From the NCBI GenBank assembly GCA_030063045.1, contig JAQSEB010000025.1, positions 62,001-126,000 on the forward strand: a DNA stretch of 64,000 nt. Reading direction: 5' to 3'. The position numbers and the translations under genes are program-made. This DNA comes from Pratylenchus scribneri. Taxonomy: Eukaryota; Nematoda; Chromadorea; Rhabditida; Pratylenchidae. This document shows, piece after piece, positions 42,923-54,682 of this stretch. Below the pieces are notes generated by a model. That model worked only from the letters and a program-made list of their open reading frames with translations, had not been told where the DNA came from and did no database searches. The first letter of the stretch is position 1, and each line of letters starts with the position of its first letter.

Positions 42923-45900
42923 CTAAAGTTCTGAATGAGTTTGCACAAATTGAGCGCCGGATGGGACCACAGGGCAAGTGCCGGTCAATCGATTCATGGC
43001 CATCTGCAAAAAATGGGGGAAAATTATTAGATTTTAAATCAATTTTTGGTATTAAAAAATAATTTAATATTTATTTTTAAAATCGGAAATAAATTATAAA
43101 AATCAAAAAGGAATTCGCCATATATTTTGGTATTTGGCAAATATGAAAAAATTTAATAAAAAAAGAATTATTGGTGTTTTCGTATTTTATCAGAATGCAT
43201 TTTATTTTTGAATTCTTATTCTATAATTTAAATTTGAATATAAAATGACGAAAAAGAATATTTTAGGGTTGGAATCTCATAATCAATTTTGGGGTGAAAA
43301 CTGAAAAAAAGCGCCCAAATAATACGAAAATATATTTAAATTTTAAAAATAATAATGATAAAATTGGAACTAAAAATAATTAATTCTGAAACAATTTTTT
43401 GTGGGAGACTTACATTCAAAATTCCATAATAATGGGCCAATGCTGCACAAACAACGCAAACATGGAACAATTGATGCGATTGGAAGACGAGGTCGCATTT
43501 GCCGGCTGCAAAAAAATAAAATTTTAAACATTTTTAAAAACCCACGAAAAAATCGTTCCGGTGTGCGAGTGGCATAGAGCAGGGCGCCGAACAAATAGAG
43601 GCCGGCCATTGCCAACAAAGAGTAAAAACTGTTCTCATCAATCATTCGGCGCATTCCATCCGTGTAAATAAAATGAATGGTTGGGAAAATGCCTGAAAAA
43701 TTAAATTTTTTAAATTAATTTATTAATAATTTGGAACTAATTTTAATTATAAAATTCGAATATAATTTTTTTTTTAATTTTTTATTAATTTTTTGCTCAC
43801 CACTGAGTCCCATGAATGAGAAAATGCAGGCGCGCAATGGTCGATAACTTTTGTGGTTGAATTTGTCCCACAGCGAAACAATGATTGCTGCAATTCCCAT
43901 AACGGCGATCATCTGGAAAAATAAAATTGAATGAATTAAATCAGAAATTTTACATTGGAGAAAAAAAAGAAATTGGCCAAAAAATATCGAAAATAGCTAA
44001 ATCTTTATAATGGTTTAGGTTCAGCGGTTTATTCTAGACCCCCATATTCTAAAACTAATCGATAGATCAGAGGTAATGCACATCATTTAGTAATGATTTA
44101 AATAAATTTAGCCAATTTTGAATTAGTATTAAACTTAAAACAAAAATTTGGTTTAAACGATTTAATACCCATTTAATTTTTGATCCAGCCAAAACCTTAA
44201 TAAATTATTTAACATTCGATGCATCTTTGATGCTTTTATTGTCCAAAATAAATTTCCAGAATCGTTTAATTATTTACAAATTCACTTTGTTTTTAGTATT
44301 TTTGACAAAATTAAATTTAACAAAAATTAAAATCAAACCCCAATGTAAGTGATTTTGGGCTCATGGCGACAATAGAAACCGTAGTAGATCCAGGGAATGA
44401 ATGAGCCGACAATCAGCAGCGAAATACCCATATAATCAAGTCTAAAAATGAATGGAAATTAAATTTGAAATTGAATTAAAATTTGAACCTGCTGAAAATG
44501 CGAACCACGTATTTGGAATGGCATGACACAGTGTGGAATGTGAAGGAGAGACCCAAACAGAGGATGGCACCGGCAAAGAAGAATGAGAATACCAATTTTT
44601 CCTGCAAAAAATTTGGAAAAATTTTAATGGAAAATTTAATTAAATAAATTATCGATTTTTCTTCATATTTTTTCTTTCAATTTTAATAGAAATATTTGTA
44701 TTTTTTATTGAAGTTATAGTTAATATTTATTTTTTTAAATTTAATTGAATCAAATTATTAAGGAATTATATTTAATATGGTCAAAAAACATTAAAATTAA
44801 AAAAAAAAAAGATTAATGGTTCGGTGGTTTGTCCAAAACCCCAAAACCTTATATTCAATCGATAGACTATACCAAGAAGCTCAATTGGTACACAAATAGG
44901 TAATTTAGCTATGGTTTGAATAAAAATTAGGGGTATTAAATTGTTTTAAACCATCTTGCGGTTTTATGGTTCATAACTTATTTCAAATTGGTTAAACTTA
45001 AACCGAACCATTATTAAATGAAGCTTCTCGAAGTGATCTGTTATAGAATATAAAATCGGAATATTTTTTTAGTGAATATAGGATTTGAAAATATTGGTGG
45101 AATGTTTATTGAAAAGAAAATAGCTTGGGCGCTTATCATTCTCTTTTCTATTTTTTCCTTTCTCTTTCCACTTTTGATTGGGTAGAATAGCGCTCGCTGG
45201 CTGTTTCTTTCCTTCTTCTTTTCATTTTGGTGTTTGGTCAGAAAAAATAAAAACATTCGTTTCAATGAACATTCACTTTAAAGGGATCGTCACTAACAAA
45301 ATATTCCGATTTTATGTCGTAGGAAAATTTGAAATTCAGGAAAGTTGAAATTTATACACTATTTTTGTCAGAGAATTAGAGAAAGTTCGAATTTCGAAAA
45401 ACTAACTAGGGGTTTAGGGTTAGGGGGGCTCGGCAGAATGGGATTAGGGGTAAGTGCTAAGGGCTAGGGTTAGGTTTGTACTCTGCTTCTTTGGCGAGAG
45501 AGTGCGTAAATTTCAACTTTTCCTGAATTTCAACTATTCCTACAACATATATATAATTTTGAAGTCTGAGACAAACCATCGGGGCTGATACAAGCCGGTA
45601 TCCAGGAATTTTCCAAGGAGGAAGGGGGGGGGGTCCAAAGGTGATCCTATTTGAAAATTTTTCCGAGAGAGGAAGAAAAAAGGAAAATTTTTCTCTGCAG
45701 GGAGGAAAATGTAGCCAAAAAAGGTCCCTTAGACTCGTAGGGAGAAAATTTTTCCCTTTTTGGGGCCATTTTTCCCAAAGGAGGGGTCCATGGCCCCCAA
45801 CCTGGATAAGGGCCTGAACTGATAAAACCTTTCTCTTTACCATGCCATTTTCAATATTTTCCAATTAGTTATTAACAAGTGGCTTTTTTTTATTCATTTA

Positions 45901-48900
45901 TATTTTTTTAAAAATTATGTAAAATTGTCAAACCTGAAATTGAATATGTGCATCGGGCCTTGTCAAAAACCAGCAGAAAAGGACAAAAAATGCCAAACAT
46001 CCAATCAAATGTGTCCAAATATTCCCCGTTTCCGTATGCAACGACCAAATACTTTTGAAGCAAACCGCAAAACTCGGAAGGGGAGGCCGATGGCCGGTGT
46101 GCAAAAAATCATTGTCCTGAAGCCAATCCGGCAATGAGTGGAAATTTTGCACAGTCCAAGTTGCTTCCCAAGTCTAAAAATCAATATAAATTTGAATTTT
46201 TAAAATTTAATTTTCGAAAATGTTGAGCCAATTAAAAATTTGATAAAATACTTTAAGGTTCAGAATTGGTCGTGCGATAGCTCATTCGACAGAGCTGTCG
46301 AGCTGAGCACGAATATGTATAAATTTTTCCTTGCTGACCATATTTTGTCTTTTAGTTTTTCGTTGCTCGGTTATTTTTGGCTAAAATTTTTTTCTAGCGG
46401 CGAAATTTTAATTTATTTTATGTTTAATTCTCAATCAGAATGCCCAACAAATACGTCAAATTACAAATTGAATGTGAAAAATAAAAATTTTGTAAAAGCA
46501 TTTATCTTGTTTTTTACACGTTTTTAAACATGCCAGGTTTTTTAACAGCAGGCTTTTAGATGGGTTTGTCAGGTTTTTGGGTTTTGGAGATGGAACCCCT
46601 GGTTTTTCTAGATAAATGTTGTTGATTTTATTATTTTAATTTTTAATTCTCAACTTTAATCAGTAGAAGAGGATTTTTAACGTAAAATAATCAAAAAAAA
46701 GTGGTTCTTTATTGAATTTTTTTTAATGAAATTTCCTCCTAAAAAGTGCTAAAAAGGTCAAAAATTGGTCTCAAAAATTTTATGTGTTTTTGGCATTAAA
46801 TCAGATGCAAAAATTGCGTCAAAAACTGAAAATCCGGCCCTTATTAATTAAAAATTTTTCAAAATTATCTCCTTTAATTCTTCATTTTTCCATCTCCTTT
46901 TACTATTCTTAACCTGTTGAACCAGATGAGTGCCCTCCTGTGTTGTGCATTGTTCAGTAATTTCCACCTTCAATTGGGCCTCATCCTCATTTCCTCCCTC
47001 CGCCGATGATTGCTTCTTTTCTCGTCTTCGGCCAATTTTTTCCAACAATTCTGCTTTCCATCCATCCATTTTGTCCTTCCCCTCAATTTCATCATCTTCC
47101 TCTTCTTCCACATCTTTTCGCCAAAAATCGTCTTTATGTCGTCGCCGGTACACAACATTCATGTGCCGTTCACTGGTCTGAAACAATTAAAAATTTAAAT
47201 AATTAATATGACGAAAATGAATTGGAATGACGAAAAGTTTAATGTTTTTAAAGGAGATTAGTGGTTTGTCCTAGGCCCCGAAGCCCGAACCATATATCCA
47301 ATTGATAGAACTCGTCAAGGCACGTCGTTTAATACCTGGGCCCGTATGCAAAGAGAATTGTAAGGTTATTTGACAACGGGTTCGTTGTCATTTAACAACG
47401 AACCCTGGTCCGAGGCATCGTAAGAGTTGGTTGTCAGTTGACAATCAACTTTCCCTTGTATTCATTGTTAACAATGTTCTTTGCATTACAACGGGTTCTA
47501 TTCTCTATTCACATTGTCATTTAACATTGGAACCCGTTGTTAAAATTTTCTTTGCATACCGGCCCTGATTTAGGTATTAGGTTTAACCTATTTTAAATTG
47601 GTTTTGAATGAACCAAAAACCATAGGAAGGTATAAACGGTTTAATACCCTTAATCTTTTTTTTTGTCAAACTTTAAGCCTACCTAAAGCATGACAAAATA
47701 TTATATACCAAACCAATCGAAATGAATTGAAGAAATCTTTCAATTCGGTACAAGATTTTGGCTTTGCGTTTGGCCATAGCCAAAAATTGTTAATAGAGAG
47801 AGGGCGCATAGGTGGCTGAATGAGATGGGAGGGGCACAACAAATTTTATAATTTTTTATTCTAAATTTCGGACATTAGTGGGATCGTCCGTTCCCTGCGC
47901 CCCCTGCTGGCTAAGGCCCTGATTTGGTGGATGGTGATCTAAGATAAATAAACCATTGAACGAGAACCATTATAATCTTTTGCTACATTTCAGATCTTTT
48001 CTTTGCCAAATTAAATATTAGCCAAAAGCCAAATAAAATTATAAAAGCAAATTTTCAAACCGTTTCCTCAGCCAATGAGCCAATGTCTCCAATACTGCTG
48101 TGCACTTTATGCTTTTTATTTTGATGTGAACATTTGTGAATGGATGGCATTCGAACTCGATGCGTGGCCGAAATTAAATCCGTGTCGCTGGACCATCCTG
48201 GAAGATAATTTTGAAAATAATTTCTTTAAGGGTTTTTTTGGATAACGGGTGCAAATTTCCTTGCTAAAAACTTTAACTTTTTGTGCTTGGTTTGACCTGT
48301 GACTCTGCAAATCTTATACGGTTTAATATAATTCAATGAAAAGCATCGGTTGACCTATAGATTGGCTTTTGGCTGGGTTTTTTGCCAAAATTAAAGGTAT
48401 TAAACCATCCAAAATGTGTTGGTATTTTATCTAAATAACAACAATCTATAAGTCAATCGACGAATTTCTTCAGGTCCCTCGCATGGTTTAATGTTTCAAT
48501 AGGCATTAAAAATTTTAAGCTTTCAGCATAAGACCCCTTATCTTTATGGAAATGTATTTCCGAAGATCCCAAGCAAAATTGTGAAAAAATTTTAAAACTA
48601 ATTTTAACTGTGCGCAAACCTCGATTATCTTCATCCGATTCCCATTTCTCTTCCTCATCATCTTCATCCTTTCTTTTGACCAGTCTTTTGCGGAACACGG
48701 TCACTTCCATTGGATCCTCATCGCCACCCGTTTTGGTCACCTGTGAATGTGGAATTGATAGAATGAATGATTTTAATATAATTTTATATAATTTCGGAAA
48801 TTGGCCAATTCTAAAGATGGTTGGCCAGCTAATTTAGGAAATCTTGGCTTCTAAACTTCGTAGAAGATGCGAGAATAGGTTCATTCGACTCGGCATGATC

Positions 48901-49417
48901 GATTTAGTGCATGAAATTTTAAGAACAGGACAAAATTGTTTAGAAAATTGAACATTGTTTAAACCAAATCGTTTTCGGTTTATTAAACTTTTGTCTAATC
49001 AACCATGTGTCGAGTCGAATGAGACTGTTCTCCGTCCTTGGGTTTGCCTAGAAGCTGAGTTAAATTTCGAGAATTAACAGACTAAAAGCCTGTATTGGGC
49101 AATTCTGGTAGTCTAATTTCCGAAAAAGTCCACAACTATTTTATATTAAACCGCTTAGAATTTCTCATTCAAACCTTGACTGTGGTCGACTCATCCAGCA
49201 CTCGCTCATTCGGATGACCATCCCGGCGCTCTCGGTTTGTCAAAATTTCGCGGGCATCCTGCAGCACTTCATTCACATCGGCCGAAACAAAATCGGTGGC
49301 GGCACCGCGTGGCGCTGGTTCCGAACGTTTTCGAGTTAATGGCGGAAGGGCGGTGCCATTTTGTTGATGTTTATCCTGCTGATATTGACTATTGGCGGAA
49401 TTTGATGATGTGGACAT
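42923..49417 (-). CDS. Adiponectin-receptor-type membrane protein (PAQR family)
   Basis: Eleven exons on minus: 49175-49417, 48620-48740, 48061-48197, 46914-47177, 45934-46173, 44489-44601, 44339-44441, 43801-43912, 43546-43692, 43414-43505 and 42923-43003; 550 residues, all in phase. The first ~255 residues are a charged, low-complexity cytoplasmic extension (KRKDEDDEEEKWESDEDN). The core begins HSLPDWLQDNDFLHTGHRPP, then HTETGNIWTHLIGCLAFF, FTFHTVSCHSKYVVRIFS, LDYMGISLLIVGSFIPWIYY and KCDLVFQSHQLFHVCVV. The zinc ligands known for AdipoR (His in FHTVxCHS, Asp in LDYxG, and the two His of SHQxFH) are all present. In nematodes PAQR-1/2 proteins keep membrane lipid fluidity and fatty-acid metabolism in balance. 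Which paralogue this is I cannot say. It converges on the EF-hand gene (273 bp between stops). Confidence 0.88.
43990..44250. repeat. Dispersed foldback family, copy 4 (PAQR intron)
   Basis: CCATATTCTAAAACTAATCG and AACATTCGATGCATC flank AAACGATTTAATACC; diverged member of the family. Confidence 0.5.
44815..45065. repeat. Dispersed foldback family, copy 5 (PAQR intron)
   Basis: AACCTTATATTCAATCGATA and TGAAGCTTCTCGAAGTGATC arms around ATTAAATTGTTTTAAACC. The flank to the right (45060-45290) repeats AATATTCCGATTTTATG in inverse. Confidence 0.55.
45415..45870. repeat. Repeat-derived region in a PAQR intron
   Basis: 45415-45475 has degenerate GGGTTAGGG words. 45590-45830 alternates GGAAAATTTTTC with purine-rich blocks (GGAGGAAGGGGGGG). 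The 135-codon minus frame here is repeat-derived, with no start context or splice sites fitting the PAQR gene. Confidence 0.5.
47235..47770. repeat. Dispersed foldback family, copy 6, split by another element
   Basis: AACCATATATCCAATTGATAGA and ATATACCAAACCAATCGAAA belong to the two arms. Between them the element at 47336-47567 has inserted. Confidence 0.6.
47336..47567. mobile_element. Short inverted-repeat transposon (MITE) nested in a foldback copy
   Basis: Ends CTGGGCCCGTATGCAAAGA and (inverse) CAGGGCCGGTATGCAAAGA form ~19-bp terminal inverted repeats. The interior has AACGGGTTC / GAACCCGTT and TTGTCATTTAACA words. 232 bp, no coding, no certain target duplication. It interrupts copy 6, so it is younger than that insertion. 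Confidence 0.7.
48330..48480. repeat. Dispersed foldback family, copy 7 (partial)
   Basis: CGGTTGACCTATAGATTGG and CAATCTATAAGTCAATCGACG are inverted around GGTATTAAACC. In a PAQR intron. Confidence 0.5.
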
Positions 49418-50089
49418 TTTTATTGTGTCGTTTGAAGGTTTTTTATTGATTTTTTGAAAAACCTAATTTTGTTTGTTAATAAATTTTTTAAAAATTCACA
49501 ATTAAATAGGTAATTGAAAATTTAGTAAAAATTGAAACTATGGGGAGCGATAAATTGAAAAGGTTAAAATAGACACGCGCATTTCGGGGACGCCACCCAA
49601 AATTGTAAGAAAAGAGAATAAACAAAAAAAGAATGAGCAGAAATCACAAGATTTTCTTACGCCCCAAAAACCGCAACGTGATTTTATGAAGATTTTTCGG
49701 CTGGCTCTTCATTCCACTTTTATTTTATTCTTTTTTTACTTTGTGTAATTTGGTCGACTAGCACGTGATTCCATCCTTTTTGGCCAACGACCAACGAGAA
49801 TAGGAGAAAAATGGGGCTTCTTTTTGTGTGACTTTTTGTGGACTGATAATGAGGAGAAAATGCTACGTGTTTTAATGAGGAGTTAACAAACATTTGTTCG
49901 ATAAAAATGAATTGGGTGGGAGGGAAGGGTGTGATTGATGGATGAAAGTTTTGTGCAAAGGATGCGAAGAATTTGAGGAAATAGACCAAAGAACATAAAT
50001 GAAAAAATTTATTATCGATTTCTGCTGCTTTTAGGCATTTACTTTTTGAGGACTCAAAATTGGAAAATCATTGAAAATTTTTTGTAGTT

Positions 50090-50265
50090 TTGATAAAACT
50101 AAAACCTTATATACCAATCGATCGATCTCACCGAGACACATCGTTTGATAATACTTTTGGCTTAGGTTTAACCTATTTTAAATTAGCTTCCGAACCAAAA
50201 TCGGTTTAAACCGTTTAAAACTAATTTTTGACTAAACCATGACAAATTCTATAGCAAATTCCTTT
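50090..50265. repeat. Dispersed foldback family, copy 8 (partial)
   Basis: ACCTTATATACCAATCGATCG and CGAGACACATCGTTTGATAA with AAACCGTTTAAAACTAATTT nearby. Confidence 0.5.
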
Positions 50266-50927
50266 CATTTTTAAATGCACTTTTATAAAAGTAAAAAGTG
50301 GAAAATTTCTGTCGATATTGAATATCGATATGGAGAAGAATTAAATAAACAAAAAAAAAAAATGATAAAAAAGATGCGATTAGCGAATGAATATGGGAGG
50401 AAGAAGATCGAATCAGCATCGACAGAGCTGTGAGGAAGAGTAAAAAAGCTCAAGCGAGAAATTCAATCGCTACAAATATAAATAATCCCCCAAATATTTT
50501 GTTGGTTTGTGCACTTTGTCCTCCCCTCCGTTTTACATTTATTGAGAGGGACAGCTTTTTGGGACACCTCTGCTCTGGAATTATCGGAGGCGAAAAAACT
50601 TTTATGTTGGTGTTTGGTTTTAGAAATTGTTCAGTCAACCAATTGAGTAAAACAGAAAATTTTGTTTGTCAGGACCGGGAATGAATGGAATGGAAATGAG
50701 GAGAATGGATGGATGGGAGATTTTTTGTTTAGTCGGGAATTGGGAAAATGAGGGATGCTCTCCGGGGGGAAAACAGCACGGGAAGAAGAGAATGGAAGAA
50801 GACACAGAAGAGATGAAGATGGACACAGCCGGCGGGGCAAATAGCAATGAAAGAGGGACGGACGTACGCAATTCTCGCCGCCGCGAGTGACATTTAAAAT
50901 AAATGGATGGATGTTGGGGAAAATATA

Positions 50928-51610
50928 GACCATCGATCGAAGAGACCACACCATACGTCCGTCATGTTTGGTCTCATTTTAGACGGTTTAGACGGGAGAT
51001 TTCAGCAGAATATTTTCCTGTTATATCGAAAAAATAAATGAAATTTAGTTAAGGTTTTTGATGAATTTAAAAATCTATAAGTATAGTAGTAAATTTTGAA
51101 GTTCATAAGCCTCAAACTGCACGAAAAATTTCTTTCGAGTATTCTTTAGACTATTTTGACTTTTGAAAAAGGGTTTTGCGTCATTGCGTCACATTTCTAC
51201 AATCTCCATTCTTTTCCTTTTATTTGTCTCTCAACCAAACGCCTCAAGCAAAGTGACAGACCAAAGTCCTAGACGGACGCTGTAAAACGGAGCATGGAGC
51301 ATCGATCGAAATAGAGGAGCACACCACAAGTCCCTCAATTGGTCTCATTTTAGCAGCAGATGGTAAAGATGGATGGATATTTGATATTAAGCAGAAATAT
51401 CTTTAAAATATACAAATAAACGGAGACTATAACTTAGTAAATTATTGAATTTCAATTTAAGTTTTAGCGTTAAGCTGCATGAAAAATTTCTCTCGAACAA
51501 TTTTGGACCATTTTTGAGTTTTTAAAAGCGTTATTTGTTTCATTTGCTCCATTCTTTTCCATTTGTTCGCTTCTCTCCCCAAATGCCTTAAGCGAAACGA
51601 CAGTTCAAAG
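50928..51610. repeat. Two diverged tandem units of ~350 bp
   Basis: Each unit runs in order CATCGATCGAA, GACCACACCATACGTCC / GCACACCACAAGTCC, TTGGTCTCATTTTAG, then TGCA(C/T)GAAAAATTTCT(T/C)TCGA and CATTCTTTTCC. Second unit starts near 51298. Non-coding; conserved blocks suggest a duplicated regulatory or RNA unit, unproven. Confidence 0.55.
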
Positions 51611-52000
51611 TCCACATCCAAGGCCATTTGTCTCTTTTTTGGAAAAGGGACCGCACGCGAGAAAGAAATAAAAGACGAGAATATTTGGCGTTGGCGGTGA
51701 AGGACAAAGTGCGCATTTCCTATTATAGCTCCAAAATGTTGTTTATTTTTATGTGGAAAATGGAGGAAAATTACAGGAAATAGGAATGGAAAAATGAAAA
51801 TAATTAACAATAATTATTTTTGAAATTATGGGTAAAAAAATCCTGTTTTTGTTGATGAATTTTGGAAATTAATAGAGAAATTTAGTGTGCATCAAAAATA
51901 TGATAAATTCTTTTAATTAGACTATTCAAATTTTAAGCACCCCATGAGAGATGCGGTCCAAAAATTAGGGTAAACCCATAAGCGTCCCCCTGCACGGAAA

Positions 52001-52418
52001 TCCTATATAGTAAGCGAGTCACGACCGTCACGTTAGTAAACCAAAAAAGGACAGTTAAATTTATTTTGGCGTTTTGTTTATTTTAATATTTTTGTTTGAA
52101 AATATCCAAAACTAAATGATATAGTTTGGGAATAAAGAAAAATAGTTTGTTAGGCATGCATAATAAAGAAATAAAGGAAATTAAATATTTTTAGAATGGA
52201 AATAAATAATTTAAAAAAATATTTCACTCAATTAAATGAGAAAATGGGAGAAATTTATGTAATGTAAAAATGAATGATTGAGATTATGAAAATAAAATGA
52301 TAGGAAAATTCCGAAATTGAGTCAATGAATATTTTTAAATATGATAGATGATATCAAATATGGGAGCGGCCGGGAGCCGCGCAGCGGCGACCGGGCGCTC
52401 CTTTTGCAATTAAATCAC
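52001..52418. mobile_element. Helitron-like non-autonomous element, copy 1
   Basis: Starts TCCTATATAGTAAGCGAG and shares TTAGTAAACCAAAAAA and TTTTGGCGTTTTGT with copy 2 at 55127. It ends shortly after a GC-rich hairpin at 52363-52401 (GGAGCGGCCGGGAGCCGC ... CGGGCGCTCC). The TC start and subterminal 3' hairpin recall Helitrons, but no CTRR end is evident. Class is inference. Confidence 0.5.
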
Positions 52419-53048
52419 TGGAATAATTTAATAGTAGACCCGGTAATAGGTCAAAATGGTTTGAATTAAGTGGTAGAGGGATTCATGAATTATATAAGAT
52501 AATATTTGATTTTAGATTAGATGATTCATCAATGGAAAAACTAAAAAGAAATCAAAATTATTGACGATGTGGCGCTTACTTTCACAAATTGAAAAAAATG
52601 AAATTTTTTGCTTAAATAAATGTTTTTTATTTCAAGTAAAACATGCGGTGATTCACATATGTATATACTCAATTTTAAAAATAGGAAGCATTTTATTTTA
52701 AAAAAATATTTGATTTAACTTTTCCTTTGTGTGGAAAGTGGAAACATAAAGGAATCGCTCATTCACACCTGGCTATTATTTATGCATTCAAATTCGACGT
52801 TAAACAAAGAGAGCTAAGAAATTTTATTTTCGGAATAAATGTTGTAAATGTAATTCTTCTTTGCATTATTCCATTTCCAATAACAAATAATTGTGTTTTT
52901 TCCTGCCTATATATAAGCAGGTTTATTTTTCAATTTTGCCTTTTAATCCAAAATCAGGATTTATCAGATTAATAACCAGCTACAAATCCATTTATTTTTC
53001 AATTTTTAGATTTTTAAAATATTTTTCGTCAAAAATTTTCATTTAACA
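52419..53048. other. Upstream region of the 53-kb gene
   Basis: A+T-rich; the 81-codon frame at 52727-52972 is not convincing. Confidence 0.4.
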
Positions 53049-53519
53049 ATGCCTAAATCGGACGCCGAAAGAGCCAAAGACTATCGACAAAAACAAATGG
53101 AAACAAATGAAATGGAATATCGAGAAAAGAGTAAGTTTTTTTAGTTAATTGTTATAAATTTTCCAAAAATTCTTTCTCCCGCTTTTATATATTAAAGCCA
53201 CTAAAAAATCTCTTAAAATTGTAAAATTTACTGAAACTAAAATTTTTGTTTTTAATATATGATAATTAAAGATAACCAGAAATGTCAAAAACGTCGAGAT
53301 GAACTGCGTAAACTTCCCGGTCCAATGTATTGCTTGGCAATGATTAGTGGTCGCGCTGAACGCCTCAAGGAACGCTACCCGGAGTTATATGAAGAAGGTT
53401 ATTTCTGCCATACTTTGGACTGTGAGAAATGCGATGCAGAGGGCATGCTTGAAGGACGAGTGGTGTGCAAGAATTGTAACGAGAAACACTGGAAGCGTGA
53501 ATGGGGAAAGGAAGGATGA
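53049..53519 (+). CDS. Small basic protein with Cys/His metal-binding-type motif, unrecognised
   Basis: Two exons, 53049-53130 and 53272-53519, with a 141-bp GT-AG intron in phase; 109 residues. Exon 1 reads MPKSDAERAKDYRQKQMETN, a basic helix with the SDAERAxxYRxxQ pattern seen at the N-terminus of various eukaryotic hypothetical and transposon-related proteins. Exon 2 contains KCQKRRDELRKLPGPMYCLA, then a C/H cluster: CHTLDCEKCDAEG, then CKNCNEKHWKREW. The cluster (H/C-x4-C-x2-C, C-x2-C-x3-H) suggests one zinc ion. No signal peptide. Nuclear or cytosolic; function unknown. GC content is higher than the flanks, as expected for a real exon. Confidence 0.7.
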
Positions 53520-54082
53520 TTTTATGAAAAATGAAAATGCGAATTTTGGATGAAGAGAAATTCACTAATATTTGACATTAAAAAATTTTTGAATATTGTT
53601 AAAGAGATGATATGATGAATAAATGAATTCATTTTTATAGACATATTTTTTGGTTATTATTAATTTGATTTTTTCATTGGTAACTTTTTCCATTTTTTGA
53701 ATCTCTTTTGATTTATAGAATGAAGTGAATGGATATGGGAATTGTCAAGAATTAAAGAGAAAATATAGGAAATCAAGGAAGATGGAGAAAATGTCGAGAA
53801 TTTATGAAATACTCAGAAGCATGGGTAAATTATGGAAATTTTAAAAGTTAATAGGCAATTTTTGAGGAATTGGGATGAATTTAAGAAGGAATTGTGAAGG
53901 GATGAATGCACCTAATTGATGAATTGAAGATTTTAGAGATGGGAAGTAAAAATTGAAAAATCTTCATTTAAAAGGAATAAATAAAATGATACTTCTTACA
54001 ATTTTCGAATCTAAGAGTGAGAATAAAAGTTTACAAAGGGAGAATGATTCCAATTACAATTTTTAATATTAAAAAATATATT
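53520..54082. other. 3' flank and spacer
   Basis: 53630-54080 is A+G-rich on plus with many GAAGATGG-like words; no gene seen. Confidence 0.4.
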
Positions 54083-54125
54083 GACGAGCGTTGGGATGCC
54101 GCGAAGCGGCATCCCAACGCTCGTC
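54083..54125. repeat. Perfect GC-rich palindrome, copy 1
   Basis: A 20-bp stem with loop GAA: GACGAGCGTTGGGATGCCGC and its exact inverse. The inner 41 bp are identical to 56301-56341. The GC content contrasts sharply with the surrounding A+T-rich DNA. Confidence 0.95.
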
Positions 54126-54441
54126 TTTAGTAAAAGGCGAAAGATTTCTTCGTCCGAATACAAAGGGACCAGGGATAATTATTACTAGAAAATATGAATA
54201 TTTCTGCCAATAAATGCCGCAAGTTTTATATGGAAAGCAGACAGCATGGCAATAAAGGCTTGGAGAAAGCCCATTCTCTGCCCTTTTCCCCATCCCTCTA
54301 CAAGTCTCTTCTTTTCACCATAGCACATTTATTTCTGTATAATTAGTTCTCATTCTTTCCTTCATCTTTTCTAGTCTGAATAAATCCGATGTGGAGAGGC
54401 AGTTTACTATTTCCTCTTTTTGTTTCGCTCACCCGAATATT

Positions 54442-54464
54442 GCTGCCCAAATGTAAAAATGAAT
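54442..54464 (+). promoter_or_regulatory. Candidate proximal sequence element of the U1 gene
   Basis: GCTGCCCAAATGTAAAAAT begins 78 bp before U1; closely similar to the U2 block GCTGCCCATTGGTAAAAT. The distance is longer than at U2 and U4, so the match could be partly fortuitous. Confidence 0.35.
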
Positions 54465-54519
54465 CCCATTCCCATTTTCAATGGAGGAGGGGGGAAAAGG
54501 CGAATATTCGTCGTTTCAT

Positions 54520-54682
54520 AAACTTACCTGGCTGGGATGTTCCTGCGATCAAGAAGGCAGGACATCTGTGGCGAGACTCCCTCATTGCACTTTCGAGTGG
54601 GGTTGACCCGCAGGGCGGTCCCGAACTGGGATAGGCCCACAGCTAAATTTTTGAGTGCGGGGGATAGCGTTCGCGCTTCCCC
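54520..54682 (+). ncRNA. U1: U1 snRNA
   Basis: Starts AAACTTACCTGGCTGGG: ACTTACCT is the 5'-splice-site pairing segment, and AAAC is the nematode form of the 5' end. Stem-loop I contains GATCAAGAAGGC (the U1-70K loop region), followed by CATTGCACTTTCGAGTG (stem-loop II with the U1A-type TTGCAC), GGGCGGTCCC, an Sm site (AAATTTTTGAG) and the terminal stem-loop GCGGGGGATAGCGTTCGCGC. Length about 163 nt. U1 defines 5' splice sites in cis-splicing. All landmark elements are present, so it is probably functional. Confidence 0.93.

Larger units (their letters stand above)
49418..52000. other. Intergenic region upstream of the PAQR gene
   Basis: No gene supported. 50090-50265 is a partial foldback-family copy. 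50430-50900 has overlapping frames on both strands that follow GA-rich composition. A tandem duplication is listed separately. Confidence 0.5.

Noticed and set aside
45457..45864. 135-codon minus frame
   Set aside because: Lies in a repeat-derived part of a PAQR intron, with no splice junctions fitting the gene and no family signature.
46265..46310. TAGCTCATTCGACAGAGCTG, resembling a tRNA D-arm
   Set aside because: No B box (GGTTCGANTCC type) follows at the right distance and no cloverleaf can be drawn; a local hairpin is enough to explain it.
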